A stretch of DNA of 64,000 nucleotides from Caballeronia pedi (GTDB taxonomy: Bacteria > Pseudomonadota > Gammaproteobacteria > Burkholderiales > Burkholderiaceae): positions 1 to 64,000 of the forward strand of contig NZ_FCOE02000024.1 of the NCBI RefSeq assembly GCF_001544915.2, in the 5' to 3' direction. The translations under genes and the position numbers were made by a program. How positions within the stretch are numbered: the first letter of the stretch is position 1; the number at the start of each line of letters is the position of its first letter. Below, in pieces: positions 33,373-42,252 of the stretch. The notes below the pieces were generated by a model. It worked only from the letters and a program-made list of their open reading frames with translations. It did not search any database and was not told the origin of the DNA.

Positions 33373-34787
33373 CCCACGATCCCCTTCACTTCGAGAAATG
33401 CCTCCAACCCCCACTCGCCATATTCCCGCCCGTTCCCCGATTGCTTATACCCGCCAAACGGCGACCCCGCATCCCACGCCGGATAATTGACGTACACGCT
33501 ACCCGCGCGCATTCTCATCGCCACACGACGCGCACGCGCCTGATCCTTCGACTGCACATACGCCGCCAGACCGTACGGCGTATCGTTGGCGATGCCGATC
33601 GCTTCCTCTTCGTCGCGATACGGCATGATCGCGAGCACCGGCCCGAAGATTTCCTCCCGCGCAATCGTCATCGACGGATTCACGTTCGCGAATACGGTCG
33701 GCTTCACGTAATAACCGCGTTCGAGTCCATCGGGACGTCCGGGTCCGCCCGTCACCAGTGAAGCGCCCTCTTCGATGCCGACATCGATCAGCCGTTGCAC
33801 GCGCCCGAACTGCACATCGCTGACGACGGGGCCCATCGTCGTGGCAGGATCGTCGGCCGGCCCGACACGGTGCTTCTGCGCCGCGCGCAATGCGATCGCC
33901 ACCGCTTCATCGTGCCGCGACGCGGGCACGAGCATGCGCGTGGGCGCATTGCACGATTGCCCGCTGTTGCTGAAGCACGAGTTCACGCCCGCGGTCACGG
34001 CGGCGTCGAAATCGGCATCGTCGAGCAGGATGTTCGCAGACTTGCCGCCCAGCTCCTGATGCACGCGCTTCACCGTCGGCGCGGCCAGCTTCGCGATCTC
34101 GATGCCCGCGCGCGTCGATCCGGTGAACGACACCATGTCGATATCCGGATGCGCGCTCAATGCTGCGCCGACCGTCGGTCCGTCGCCATTGACGAGATTG
34201 AACACGCCTTTGGGCACGCCGGCCGCGTCGATGATTTCGGCGAACAGGATCGCGTTCATCGGCGACACTTCGCTCGGTTTGAGCACTACCGTGCAGCCCG
34301 CCGCGATGGCCGGCGCGACCTTGCACACGATCTGATTGATCGGCCAGTTCCACGGCGTGATGAGCGCGGCCACGCCCACGGGTTCGTGATTGACGAGCGT
34401 CGTGCCTTTGCTGCGCTGCCACTGGAAGCGCTCGACAGTGCGCAGCGTTTCCTCGATATGCCGCTTGCCGAGCGCGGCCTGCCACGCATGTGCAAGCTTG
34501 GTCGGCGCGCCGATCTCGCGCGAGATGACCTCGGCCATCTCGTCATAGCGCGCGATGTACGCATCGAGCAGGCGCTGCAACAACGCGACGCGCTCTTCCA
34601 CACTCGTCTGCGAAAACGATACGAACGCGCGCCGCGCCGCCGCTACCGCGCGATCGACATCGTGCGCATCGCCGAGCGCGACTTCGCCGATCGTTTCTTC
34701 CGTCGACGGATCGATGACAGGCAAACGCGCGCTGCCCGAAGGTTCGACCCATTCGCCATCGATATAGAACTGCTGGAGATGTCGCAT
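33360..34787 (-). CDS. Aldehyde dehydrogenase family protein (module A)
   Basis: A 475-residue NAD(P)-dependent ALDH starting at MRHLQQFYIDGEWV; the frame is open 26 codons further upstream without family similarity. The active site has ELGGKS with the Glu and SNSGQSCNAPTR with the Cys, and PWNWPINQIVCKVAPAIAAG is the conserved fold block. It is the last gene of a seven-gene minus-strand run (ATPase, HAD, FAD oxidase, two permeases, ALDH) and converges on the GMC gene. It likely oxidises aldehydes formed by the FAD oxidase or GMC enzyme. Confidence 0.9.
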   Translation of the reverse strand: MRHLQQFYIDGEWVEPSGSARLPVIDPSTEETIGEVALGDAHDVDRAVAAARRAFVSFSQTSVEERVALLQRLLDAYIARYDEMAEVISREIGAPTKLAHAWQAALGKRHIEETLRTVERFQWQRSKGTTLVNHEPVGVAALITPWNWPINQIVCKVAPAIAAGCTVVLKPSEVSPMNAILFAEIIDAAGVPKGVFNLVNGDGPTVGAALSAHPDIDMVSFTGSTRAGIEIAKLAAPTVKRVHQELGGKSANILLDDADFDAAVTAGVNSCFSNSGQSCNAPTRMLVPASRHDEAVAIALRAAQKHRVGPADDPATTMGPVVSDVQFGRVQRLIDVGIEEGASLVTGGPGRPDGLERGYYVKPTVFANVNPSMTIAREEIFGPVLAIMPYRDEEEAIGIANDTPYGLAAYVQSKDQARARRVAMRMRAGSVYVNYPAWDAGSPFGGYKQSGNGREYGEWGLEAFLEVKGIVGYGE

Positions 34788-34807
34788 ATTTTTGAGTAGT
34801 GGAAGAG

Positions 34808-35596
34808 TCAGGCTCGCGCCACCGTCGAAGAACGCCGGCTCACGACGACGATCATCACGAGGCACAAGGTCAGCGCCGTCAACATCGTACTGATGGCGGC
34901 AATGGTCGGATCGATTTCATCGCGCAGCGTGACGAACATGCGGCGCGTGAGCGTCTGGTTACTGCCGCCGGAAATGAACAGCGCGACGACGGTTTCATCG
35001 AGCGCCTGAATGAACACGAACACCGCGCCGGAAATCACGCTCGCCTTGATCTGCGGCAACGTCACCGCCATGAAGGCGCGAAAGCGGTTCATGCCAAGAC
35101 TGCGCGCGACCATCTCCTGCGTGCGGTCGAACGTGCGCAAGTCCGCGCCCACGGAGATGAGCACATAAGGCAGGCCGAGCATCGTGTCCGCGATGATCAG
35201 TCCGCCGAGCGTATTCACATAACCCGCTTGCGTGAAGACAAAGAATACGCCCACCGCGACGATGATGATAGGCACCATCAACGGCAGCATCAACAACGGG
35301 CGCAGATAGCGCCGCGACCAGTGCGATCCGTACTGAATGCCGTAAGCCGCCGCGACGCCGAGCGGCGTCGCGATCAGGGCCGCGCATGTGGAGGCAGCGA
35401 AGGTGGTCTTGGCGGCATCGATCCATGCGGCGTTATCGAAGAACGCGTGATACCAGCGCAGCGAATAAGCGGGCGGCGGAAACGTCAGGAAGCGCGCATC
35501 GGAGAAGGAAAGCGGCACGACGATCACAACCGGAATCATCAGGAACGCGAGAATCAGCATCACCGATGCAGCCAACGTCACTCGACCCAAGGACAT
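34808..35596 (-). CDS. ABC transporter permease, polyamine type (PotC-like)
   Basis: About 262 residues with six hydrophobic helices and the inner-membrane component signature MVARSLGMNRFRAFMAVTLP near residue 170. MSLGRV at 35596 is preferred because GAGGA stands five bases upstream. A Met pair at 35617-35614 overlapping the upstream permease stop is the alternative. It pairs with the PotB-like permease and the ATPase to form an importer. Confidence 0.87.
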   Translation of the reverse strand: MSLGRVTLAASVMLILAFLMIPVVIVVPLSFSDARFLTFPPPAYSLRWYHAFFDNAAWIDAAKTTFAASTCAALIATPLGVAAAYGIQYGSHWSRRYLRPLLMLPLMVPIIIVAVGVFFVFTQAGYVNTLGGLIIADTMLGLPYVLISVGADLRTFDRTQEMVARSLGMNRFRAFMAVTLPQIKASVISGAVFVFIQALDETVVALFISGGSNQTLTRRMFVTLRDEIDPTIAAISTMLTALTLCLVMIVVVSRRSSTVARA

Positions 35597-35613
35597 CGTA
35601 TTCCTCATTTGCA

Positions 35614-36525
35614 TCATTTCGCCCCCAACGTCTTTTCGAGCGGAATCACGCGGCTCACGCCGTAGAAGATCGCGAACACGCAGATGAGCAGCACCACGCT
35701 CACCGAACTCGCCGCGCCCCAGCTGTTATAGATCTCGACGTTGCGGCTCACGATCATCGACACCATCATCGACTTGCCGCCGCCCATCAGCTCCGGCGTG
35801 ATGTAGAAGCCGAGGCACAGCACGAACACGAGCGTCACGCCCGCGAGCACGCCGCTCATCGAGAGCGGCAGGAACACGCGCAGAAACACGTGTAGCGGCG
35901 AACCGCCGAGGCTCGCGCCCGCCTGCGATAGATTCGGCGGAATCTTCTGCATCGCGGAATACAGCGGCAGCACCATGAACGGCAGAAGGATATGCACCAT
36001 CGCGATGATGGTGCCGAACTGGTTATACGAAAGCTGCAAGGGCCGATCGATCAAACCCATGCCGAGCAGCGCCTTGTTGATGAGCCCCGTGCGTTGCAAC
36101 AGCACGAGCCATGCGTAGGTGCGCACGAGCACGCTGGTCCAGAACGGCAGGATCACCATGCCGAGCACGAGCGCGCTCCATCGCGGCGAGATCGACGCCG
36201 CGAAATACGCGACCGGATAACCGAGCAGCAGCGTAATGGCCGTCACGATCAAGCTGAGCTTGAAGGTCAGCACGAACGTGTCGAGATACGCGCCCGTGAA
36301 GACGCGCCGATAGTTCACGAGCGAGAGCACGCCGTCGTGATAAAGCGACTGCCACGAAAGCCACGCGAGCGGCACGACGAGCAGCACGATCACCACCAGC
36401 AACGCGGGCGCCATCAACATCAGCATCGTGCGGTCTTCGCGGCGCTGATGGCGCACCGAGGGGTCGATCGTGGCGGCATGCATCACGGCGGTGTCCTGGA
36501 GAATCCGTTTGGCTGTCGTCATCAT
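35614..36525 (-). CDS. ABC transporter permease, polyamine type (PotB-like)
   Basis: About 303 residues with six predicted membrane helices (first, LMLMAPALLVVIVLLVVPLA) and the EAA-type loop LSQAGASLGGSPLHVFLRVF. Start ATGATG at 36525 overlaps the stop of the FAD oxidase gene; the frame stays open upstream only as a shadow of that gene. Coupling on both sides marks it as part of the import and oxidation operon. Confidence 0.88.
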   Translation of the reverse strand: MMTTAKRILQDTAVMHAATIDPSVRHQRREDRTMLMLMAPALLVVIVLLVVPLAWLSWQSLYHDGVLSLVNYRRVFTGAYLDTFVLTFKLSLIVTAITLLLGYPVAYFAASISPRWSALVLGMVILPFWTSVLVRTYAWLVLLQRTGLINKALLGMGLIDRPLQLSYNQFGTIIAMVHILLPFMVLPLYSAMQKIPPNLSQAGASLGGSPLHVFLRVFLPLSMSGVLAGVTLVFVLCLGFYITPELMGGGKSMMVSMIVSRNVEIYNSWGAASSVSVVLLICVFAIFYGVSRVIPLEKTLGAK

Positions 36526-37856
36526 GCACCTACGGCGTCGAGAAACTGATACCACGCGGCGACGAGCCTGACGCCCGGCGCGCGCAGCGCATGAAACGGC
36601 ACCGGCCGCAAGCCGTCTTGCGCCAGCAGCGCGAGTTCCGGCTTTTCGCCGAGCGCGAGCGCCGCCGCGTGCTGACCGATGAGACTCGCCATTGCGATGC
36701 CCGCGCCGTTGTAGCCGAGACAGAACGTGGTGGCGTCGTCGCTGCGGCCGACATGCGGCAGCGCGTTGAAGGTCATGCCGACATAGCCCGACCAGCGATA
36801 CTCCACCACCACATCCTTCAATTGCGGAAAGAGCGCGACCATCGCGCGTTGCAGCGCATCGAAGCCGGTCGGCTCGCCTTCCTTGCCGAATGCATCGCGA
36901 CCGCCGAAGAGCATGCGGCCATCGACCTTCCGGAACCACTTCATCATGCGACGCGTTTCCGTATAGCTGCGGCGTTGCACCATGAGTTGCGCATCGAGCT
37001 CGGGCGACAGCGGCGCCGTTGCGATCATCGCGCTTCTGAACGGCACCAGTTCACGATGATACGAAGCCGTGGCATCGGTCAGATTCGAGTACGCGTTGGT
37101 CGCGACGATCACCTGCCTCGCGCGCACCGTGCCGCCCGGCGCTCGCAAATGCGCGCGGCCGTCCTGCGCGCGCGACATGTCGATCACCGGTGTCGCGTCG
37201 TAGATCGGCACGCCGCGCGCGGTCAGGCCCGCCGCGATGCCGCGCACGTATTCGAGCGGCAGAATCGTGCCCGCATCCGCGCTCAGCACGCCGCCGACGA
37301 AGCCTGTCGAGCCCGTTTCATGCTGCACTTGCGCACGCGATTGCACGCTCATCGATGCATCGCCGAGCATCGTGCGCACCCAGTCCGCTTCGGCACAGAT
37401 CGATGCGAGCGCGCGCTCCGTATGCGCGCAGCGCAAGCTGCCCGTATGCTCGAATCGCGCGCGCGTCAGCCTGAATTCGTCGATGAACGCCTCGACCGTG
37501 CGTACGCCGTCATGCGCGAGCCGATGCATGCGCTTCGCGACATCGATGCCATGCGCGCCCGCGATGGCCGGAAACGATAGCCGGAACTTCGACGACACCA
37601 CGCCGCCATTGCGTCCGCTCGCGCCCCAACCGACCGGATTCGCATCGAGCACCGCGCATTCGACGCCGCGCTTTTGCAGCGCATACGCGGCGCTCAAGCC
37701 CGAATAACCCGCGCCGATGATCGCCACTTCCACATCGATGTCGCGTGCGAGCGGCGCGCCCGTGCTGACCGGCGCGTCCATCACGGGCACGCGCGCGGCC
37801 ATCGCCCGCCATAGCGATTCGGGTTGCGGGCGCGATGCTGTGGTTGGCGCGCGCAT
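36522..37856 (-). CDS. FAD-dependent amino/amine oxidase (DAO family, PuuB-like), module A
   Basis: A 444-residue flavoprotein with the Rossmann FAD motif VAIIGAGYSGLSAAYALQKR near residue 43 and GWGASGRNGG near 77, the hallmark of PuuB-type oxidases. ARFEHTGSLRC and FCLGYNGAGIAMASLIGQHA mark the substrate and C-terminal FAD parts. Relatives oxidise gamma-glutamylputrescine or secondary amino acids, yielding aldehyde, amine and H2O2. It begins two bases after the HAD stop and overlaps the permease gene. A paralogue lies at 49441-50721. Confidence 0.88.
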   Translation of the reverse strand: MRAPTTASRPQPESLWRAMAARVPVMDAPVSTGAPLARDIDVEVAIIGAGYSGLSAAYALQKRGVECAVLDANPVGWGASGRNGGVVSSKFRLSFPAIAGAHGIDVAKRMHRLAHDGVRTVEAFIDEFRLTRARFEHTGSLRCAHTERALASICAEADWVRTMLGDASMSVQSRAQVQHETGSTGFVGGVLSADAGTILPLEYVRGIAAGLTARGVPIYDATPVIDMSRAQDGRAHLRAPGGTVRARQVIVATNAYSNLTDATASYHRELVPFRSAMIATAPLSPELDAQLMVQRRSYTETRRMMKWFRKVDGRMLFGGRDAFGKEGEPTGFDALQRAMVALFPQLKDVVVEYRWSGYVGMTFNALPHVGRSDDATTFCLGYNGAGIAMASLIGQHAAALALGEKPELALLAQDGLRPVPFHALRAPGVRLVAAWYQFLDAVGA

Positions 37857-37858
37857 TG

Positions 37859-38572
37859 TCAGGCAGCGGCGCGTACTTCGTCGTCCACGGCATCCGCGAG
37901 CGCGGCCAGCGTCGCGAACTTCCAGGTCGGCGCGGTGACGGCTTCGGGCACCGGCGTCGCGCCGAAGCCCTTCAAGCCCTGACGCCGCTCGATCCAGCAC
38001 GTCGCATAACCGAGCTTGGTCGCGATGCCGATGTCGTGATACTGGCTCTGCGCCGTATGCAGAATCTCTTCGAACTTGTAGCCGAACGCAGCCTGACGCC
38101 CACGGTTATAAGCGAAAAATTGCGGATCGGGCTTCGCGACGCCGGTTTCATCGCAGCACACGGTATCGTCGAACGGATTGCCGAGCGTGTGCGCATACGC
38201 CGACAACGCCACGCGATCCGCATTGGTCATCGCCACCAGACGGAAGTGCTTGCGCAGACGCTTCAATGCGGCGACGGAGTCCTCGAACGCGGGCCATTCG
38301 AGCACATCGCGCTGAAACGCAGCGGCGGACTGCGCGTCGTCGGGCAGGCCGAGTTGCTTCGCGAGATGCAGATAGACATTCGACATTTCATGACTGGAGC
38401 GGCCCGGATGCTTTGCACGTCCGTCCATATACGGCTCGAAGATCTGATCATCGGTCAGGTCCTTTGCCTTCGGCCCGCCCAGCCGGCGCACGGAATCCAG
38501 CACGCCCTTTTCGAAGTTGATCAGCGTGCCGACGACATCGAACGTCAGAACCTTGAAATCAGTGAGATTCAT
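37859..38572 (-). CDS. HAD type II hydrolase (haloacid dehalogenase-like), module A
   Basis: A 237-residue HAD-superfamily enzyme. The nucleophile Asp is in LTFDVVGTLINF (near residue 12), Ser/Thr in LVAMTNADR near 112, and Lys in ETGVAKPDPQFF near 148. Type II members include L-2-haloacid dehalogenases and phosphatases; dehalogenation is not implied by context. A paralogue sits in the same place in module B (50744-51412), so it probably serves the same oxidation pathway. Its role is unknown. Confidence 0.85.
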   Translation of the reverse strand: MNLTDFKVLTFDVVGTLINFEKGVLDSVRRLGGPKAKDLTDDQIFEPYMDGRAKHPGRSSHEMSNVYLHLAKQLGLPDDAQSAAAFQRDVLEWPAFEDSVAALKRLRKHFRLVAMTNADRVALSAYAHTLGNPFDDTVCCDETGVAKPDPQFFAYNRGRQAAFGYKFEEILHTAQSQYHDIGIATKLGYATCWIERRQGLKGFGATPVPEAVTAPTWKFATLAALADAVDDEVRAAA

Positions 38573-38606
38573 TGCTTCATCCTCTACGGGTTGCGGTGAA
38601 AAAGCA

Positions 38607-39683
38607 TCAGGCCGACACGACGATCGTGTCCTGTGGATCGAGCGCGACGGTCATCGAGGCGCCCGGCGCGGGAATGCGCTTGCGCGCCTCGTGGCTGCCG
38701 GGCTGCCGAAGACTGATAGCGGTGCCGTCGGGCAGCGCGGCGAATACGCGCAGGCTCTCGCCTTGATAGAGCACTTCGGTCACGCGGCATGAAAGACGGT
38801 TCACATTCGCGTGACCCGCATCGCCGTCGATGACGAGCTTTTCCGTCTGCACGGCGAGCAACAGCTTTTCGCCGCGCGGTAAAGGGTGCGCGGTGCGCAG
38901 AATCGTGTCGCCGAGACGCACGGCGTCGTCGCCGGCGCGCGTGACATCGAGCATCGTCGCTTCGCCGATGAAGCTCGCGACAAACGCATCGCAGGGACGG
39001 TCATACAGGCGCTCGGGCGTATCGATCTGCACGAGCCGGCCATCCTTCAGGACAGCGACGCGATCGCTCATCGTGAGCGCCTCGCGCTGATCGTGCGTCA
39101 CGTTGACGATGGTCGCGCCGAGCTGACGATGCAGTCTGCGCAATTCGATCTGCATGGTCTCGCGCAACTGCTTGTCGAGTGCGGAGAGCGGTTCGTCCAT
39201 CAGAATGAGTTGCGGTTGAAACACGATTGCACGCGCGAGCGCCACGCGCTGTTTCTGTCCGCCGGAAAGCTGATGGATGCCGCGGTCTTCATAACCTTTG
39301 AGCTCGACCATCGCGAGCGCATCGGCGACGCGTTTCGCCCAGGTCGATTTCGGCTCGCGGCGCGCGCGCAACGAAAACGCGACGTTCTCGCCCACGCTCA
39401 TGTGCGGAAAAAGCGCGTAGTTCTGAAACACGATGCCGATCTCTCGCTTGTGCGGCGGCGCAAATGTAATGTCACGCTCGCCGACCCACACGCTGCCCGA
39501 AGACGGCTGCACGAAACCGCCGAGGATGCCGAGCAGCGTCGTCTTGCCCGAACCCGATGGCCCGAGCAGCGAGACGAACTCGCCGGGCGCGATATCGAGC
39601 GATACATCGTCCAGCGCTGTCACCGCGCCGTAGCGCTTGGTCGCGGACCTGATCGACACTCCGGTTTTAGCGCGTGCGTCCAT
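38607..39683 (-). CDS. ABC transporter ATP-binding protein, polyamine type (PotA-like)
   Basis: A 358-residue ATPase. Met 39683 (MDARAKTGV) was chosen; the frame is open 30 codons further. Walker A is GPSGSGKTT near residue 40, the signature is LSGGQKQRVALARAI, Walker B is LILMDEPLSALDKQL, and a C-terminal TOBE domain (about 285-355) is typical of PotA. First gene of the minus-strand module A operon, divergent from a GcvA-like LysR gene across 101 bases. Confidence 0.92.
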   Translation of the reverse strand: MDARAKTGVSIRSATKRYGAVTALDDVSLDIAPGEFVSLLGPSGSGKTTLLGILGGFVQPSSGSVWVGERDITFAPPHKREIGIVFQNYALFPHMSVGENVAFSLRARREPKSTWAKRVADALAMVELKGYEDRGIHQLSGGQKQRVALARAIVFQPQLILMDEPLSALDKQLRETMQIELRRLHRQLGATIVNVTHDQREALTMSDRVAVLKDGRLVQIDTPERLYDRPCDAFVASFIGEATMLDVTRAGDDAVRLGDTILRTAHPLPRGEKLLLAVQTEKLVIDGDAGHANVNRLSCRVTEVLYQGESLRVFAALPDGTAISLRQPGSHEARKRIPAPGASMTVALDPQDTIVVSA

Positions 39684-39784
39684 GTCGTTCGTCTCGTCGA
39701 AAAGAGCAATGGTTGGGAAAATACTATGTCGCGATGTTTTTGACGGCAATTCCAAAATTGTTGGATCGGGCATAACACGAAGTC

Positions 39785-40756
39785 ATGCCAAACCTTCGCA
39801 GAAAACTGCCCAGCGCAAACGCGCTTTTCGTGTTCGAAGCGGCTGCGCGCTGCGGTAATTTCACGCGCGCCGCGCAGGAGCTTTATGTGAGTCAGCCCGC
39901 CGTGAGCCGCATGCTCGCGCGCATGGAAGACCATATCGGCGTGCGGCTTTTCGAGCGCGTGCGCGGCGGCATCGAACTCACGGAAAGCGGCGAAATTCTT
40001 TATCGCAAGATATCGGAAGGCTTCAGCGGCATAGAAAGCGCGATCCGCGAAATAGAAGCGCGCGCGACGGGCATCGAAACGGTCACGCTGTCTGTGTCCA
40101 CCGGCTTCACCACGCACTGGCTCATGCCGCGCATGAGCCGCCTGAATCAGGCGTTTCCTTCCGTCGATCTGCGGTTTCAATTGATATCAGGGCGCATCGG
40201 CGGGCCGCTCGTCGATGTCGATCTCGGCATGCGCTTTGTTCACGATGAGGAAATCGACGAGAACGCCGTGCTCGTCATGCCCGAGATGCTGTTGCCGCTT
40301 TGCAATCCGCGCTATCACGAACTCGCGCAAACGGACGCGGCGCGCGCGCATGGCGATACGGTGATCGTCATGGATGACGAGGAGCGCGGCTGGCACGAGC
40401 GCTTTCATGCATTCGCTTCAAAGGCGCGCCATGCAGCGGGCATGTTGCGATTCAACGACTACGCGATTGTCGTGCAGGCGGCGCTGCTGGGCCAGGGCAT
40501 CGCGCTCGGGTGGCTCAACGTGACATCGCACTGGCTTGCGCAAGGCGCGCTCGTGCCGACCGAAGAGGAACTGATTGTCACGAGCCGGCGCTGCTGCCTG
40601 CTCACGCCGCCGAACCGGCCCGTCAGGCCCATCGTCGCCGATGTGCGCGCGTGGATCATTCAGGAAGCGTTAAGCGACCTGCGCATCGTCGAAAGCCAGT
40701 ACCCGCGGCTGGGTTTGCGCGACGCGCTTAAGCATTCCGGCATCACGCTCGGCTGA
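39785..40756 (+). CDS. LysR family regulator, GcvA-like (module A)
   Basis: A 323-residue LysR protein with the HTH at residues 7-65 (ANALFVFEAAARCGNFTRAA, SQPAVSRMLARMEDHIG). The GcvA-type effector domain has FQLISGRIGGPLVDVDLGMR. It is divergent from the module A operon and most likely regulates it. The 57991-58986 regulator of module B is a paralogue with the same effector-domain pattern. The 3' end overlaps the AraC-like gene on the other strand by 87 bases. Confidence 0.9.
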   Translation: MPNLRRKLPSANALFVFEAAARCGNFTRAAQELYVSQPAVSRMLARMEDHIGVRLFERVRGGIELTESGEILYRKISEGFSGIESAIREIEARATGIETVTLSVSTGFTTHWLMPRMSRLNQAFPSVDLRFQLISGRIGGPLVDVDLGMRFVHDEEIDENAVLVMPEMLLPLCNPRYHELAQTDAARAHGDTVIVMDDEERGWHERFHAFASKARHAAGMLRFNDYAIVVQAALLGQGIALGWLNVTSHWLAQGALVPTEEELIVTSRRCCLLTPPNRPVRPIVADVRAWIIQEALSDLRIVESQYPRLGLRDALKHSGITLG

Positions 40757-41086
40757 GCGCGCTTTCTTGCGCGTGCGCGCAACGAATGCGCTCGGCGTCA
40801 TGCCGCACATGCGCTTGAAATGCCGCGCGAGATGGCTCTGATCGAAGAAGCCCACTTCCGTTGCGACGACCGATCCCGGCACGCCCGCGAGCAACAAGGT
40901 CTGCGCGCGCCGCACGCGCAACTCGCACAGATACTTGTAGGGCGACAGCCCGAATTGCTCGCGAAATACGGTCGCGAAACGCGATACGCTCAGCGCCGAC
41001 AGATCCGCAAGCTGCGCAAGGCTGACGGTCTGATCGAAATTGGCTTCGATATAGGCGAGCGCGTCGACGAGATTGGCTTGGCTCAT
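40670..41086 (-). CDS. AraC-type HTH-only regulator
   Basis: A 138-residue protein consisting of the AraC DNA-binding domain alone (about residues 8-107): VDALAYIEANFDQTVSLAQL, then SVSRFATVFREQFGLSPYKY and EVGFFDQSHLARHFKRMCGM. The N-terminal sensor domain is absent; it is MarA/SoxS-sized with a tail of about 30 residues that is antisense to the LysR 3' end. It starts two bases after the stop of the FAD oxidoreductase gene, so it is probably co-transcribed with the opine-oxidase-like operon. Confidence 0.8.
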   Translation of the reverse strand: MSQANLVDALAYIEANFDQTVSLAQLADLSALSVSRFATVFREQFGLSPYKYLCELRVRRAQTLLLAGVPGSVVATEVGFFDQSHLARHFKRMCGMTPSAFVARTRKKARSAERDAGMLKRVAQTQPRVLAFDDAQVA

Positions 41087-41088
41087 GG

Positions 41089-42252
41089 CTAAGACTCGGA
41101 AGTGACCGATTCCGCGTGCGTCGACGATGCGCGCTGAAATCGTCTGATGGAAAACGAAGCGAGATCGATCGGCGTGCTGCCCGTATCGATCAGCTCGGCG
41201 AGCGTTTCACCGACGCCCGGGCCGATCTGAAAGCCCGATCCGCTGAAGCCGAACGCATAGAAGAGGCCGTCCGTTTTCGAACTCGGTCCGATCACCGGTT
41301 CCGAATCCGGCAGATAACTTTCGACTCCGCTCCACACGCGAATCACATGCAGCGGACCCATCGCGGGCACCATGCGGCGGAACTGCGCCATCTGCGCGAC
41401 GGTGTTCTCCGGCAGAACAGAAGCTCTGCGCGTGCCGGCATCGGCGGGGCCGGCAGGACCGCCGCCCAGCACGATATTGCCGCGCGGAATCTGCCGGAAA
41501 TACACGCTCTCTTCCTTGATCGACGTGTACACGCCCATCGAAAACTGGAACACGTAGGGCACGGGTTCGGTCACGGCCATTTGCGGGCCGCGCGCCGCGA
41601 GCGGCACCGGTTCGCCGAATTGCGTCGACAGCGCATTGGCCCACGCGCCCGCGCAAATCAGCACTTGATCCGCGCGATACACATCGCCCGTCGCGGTTTG
41701 CACGCGAAATCCGTCCGATTCCTTTTCGACGTGCATCACTTCCGTATTCTCGACGATGCGGGCGCCGAGTCGCGCAGCGGCACGCCCGAACGCGGGCGCG
41801 GCGAGACGCGGGTTCGCATGGCCGTCGAGCGGCGAGATCGATGCGGCGAGCACGTCGCGGCCGAGGAAAGGAAAGCGTCGGAACATGGCCGCGCCTTCGA
41901 GCACTTCGAGATCGAGTCCGTAGTCACGCGCATCGGCGGCATAGCGATGAAAGTATTCCGCGTCATGCGCGTGATAGCACACGCGCGTATGACCCGATGG
42001 CAGGAACTCGATATCCTCGCCGAGCAATTCGCGCGAACGCCGCCATGTGTCGAGCGCGCGATTCGACATCGCGAGTTGTTCGAGCGCGCGTCCTTGCCGA
42101 CGCACGCCGCCGAAGTTCACGCCGCTTGCCTGCTGTCCGGTCAGGCCGCGTTCGAGCAGAATCACCGAACGCTTGCGGCGGCGCAGAAACAAGGCTGTCG
42201 ACGTGCCGACGATGCCGCCGCCGATCACGATCACATCGGCGCGCTCGCTCAT
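41089..42252 (-). CDS. FAD-dependent oxidoreductase, opine oxidase subunit B / HcnC-like
   Basis: A 387-residue DAO-fold flavoprotein with the Rossmann motif VIVIGGGIVGTSTALFLRRR at residues 7-26 and SGHTRVCYHAHDAEYF near 104. Met 42252 overlaps the stop of the upstream subunit (ATGA). With the next two genes it forms the trio of beta-subunit FAD oxidase, FAD/BFD subunit and small 2Fe-2S subunit. That is the composition of opine oxidases (OoxAB) and of hydrogen cyanide synthase (HcnABC). It should oxidise an N-substituted amino acid; the ABC-importer neighbours favour catabolism over cyanide production. Confidence 0.85.
   Translation of the reverse strand: MSERADVIVIGGGIVGTSTALFLRRRKRSVILLERGLTGQQASGVNFGGVRRQGRALEQLAMSNRALDTWRRSRELLGEDIEFLPSGHTRVCYHAHDAEYFHRYAADARDYGLDLEVLEGAAMFRRFPFLGRDVLAASISPLDGHANPRLAAPAFGRAAARLGARIVENTEVMHVEKESDGFRVQTATGDVYRADQVLICAGAWANALSTQFGEPVPLAARGPQMAVTEPVPYVFQFSMGVYTSIKEESVYFRQIPRGNIVLGGGPAGPADAGTRRASVLPENTVAQMAQFRRMVPAMGPLHVIRVWSGVESYLPDSEPVIGPSSKTDGLFYAFGFSGSGFQIGPGVGETLAELIDTGSTPIDLASFSIRRFQRASSTHAESVTSES

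Noticed and set aside
37859-38572. Haloalkanoate detoxification by the HAD type II protein
   Set aside because: The family name alone suggests dehalogenation; no haloacid permease or other halogen-related gene is nearby.
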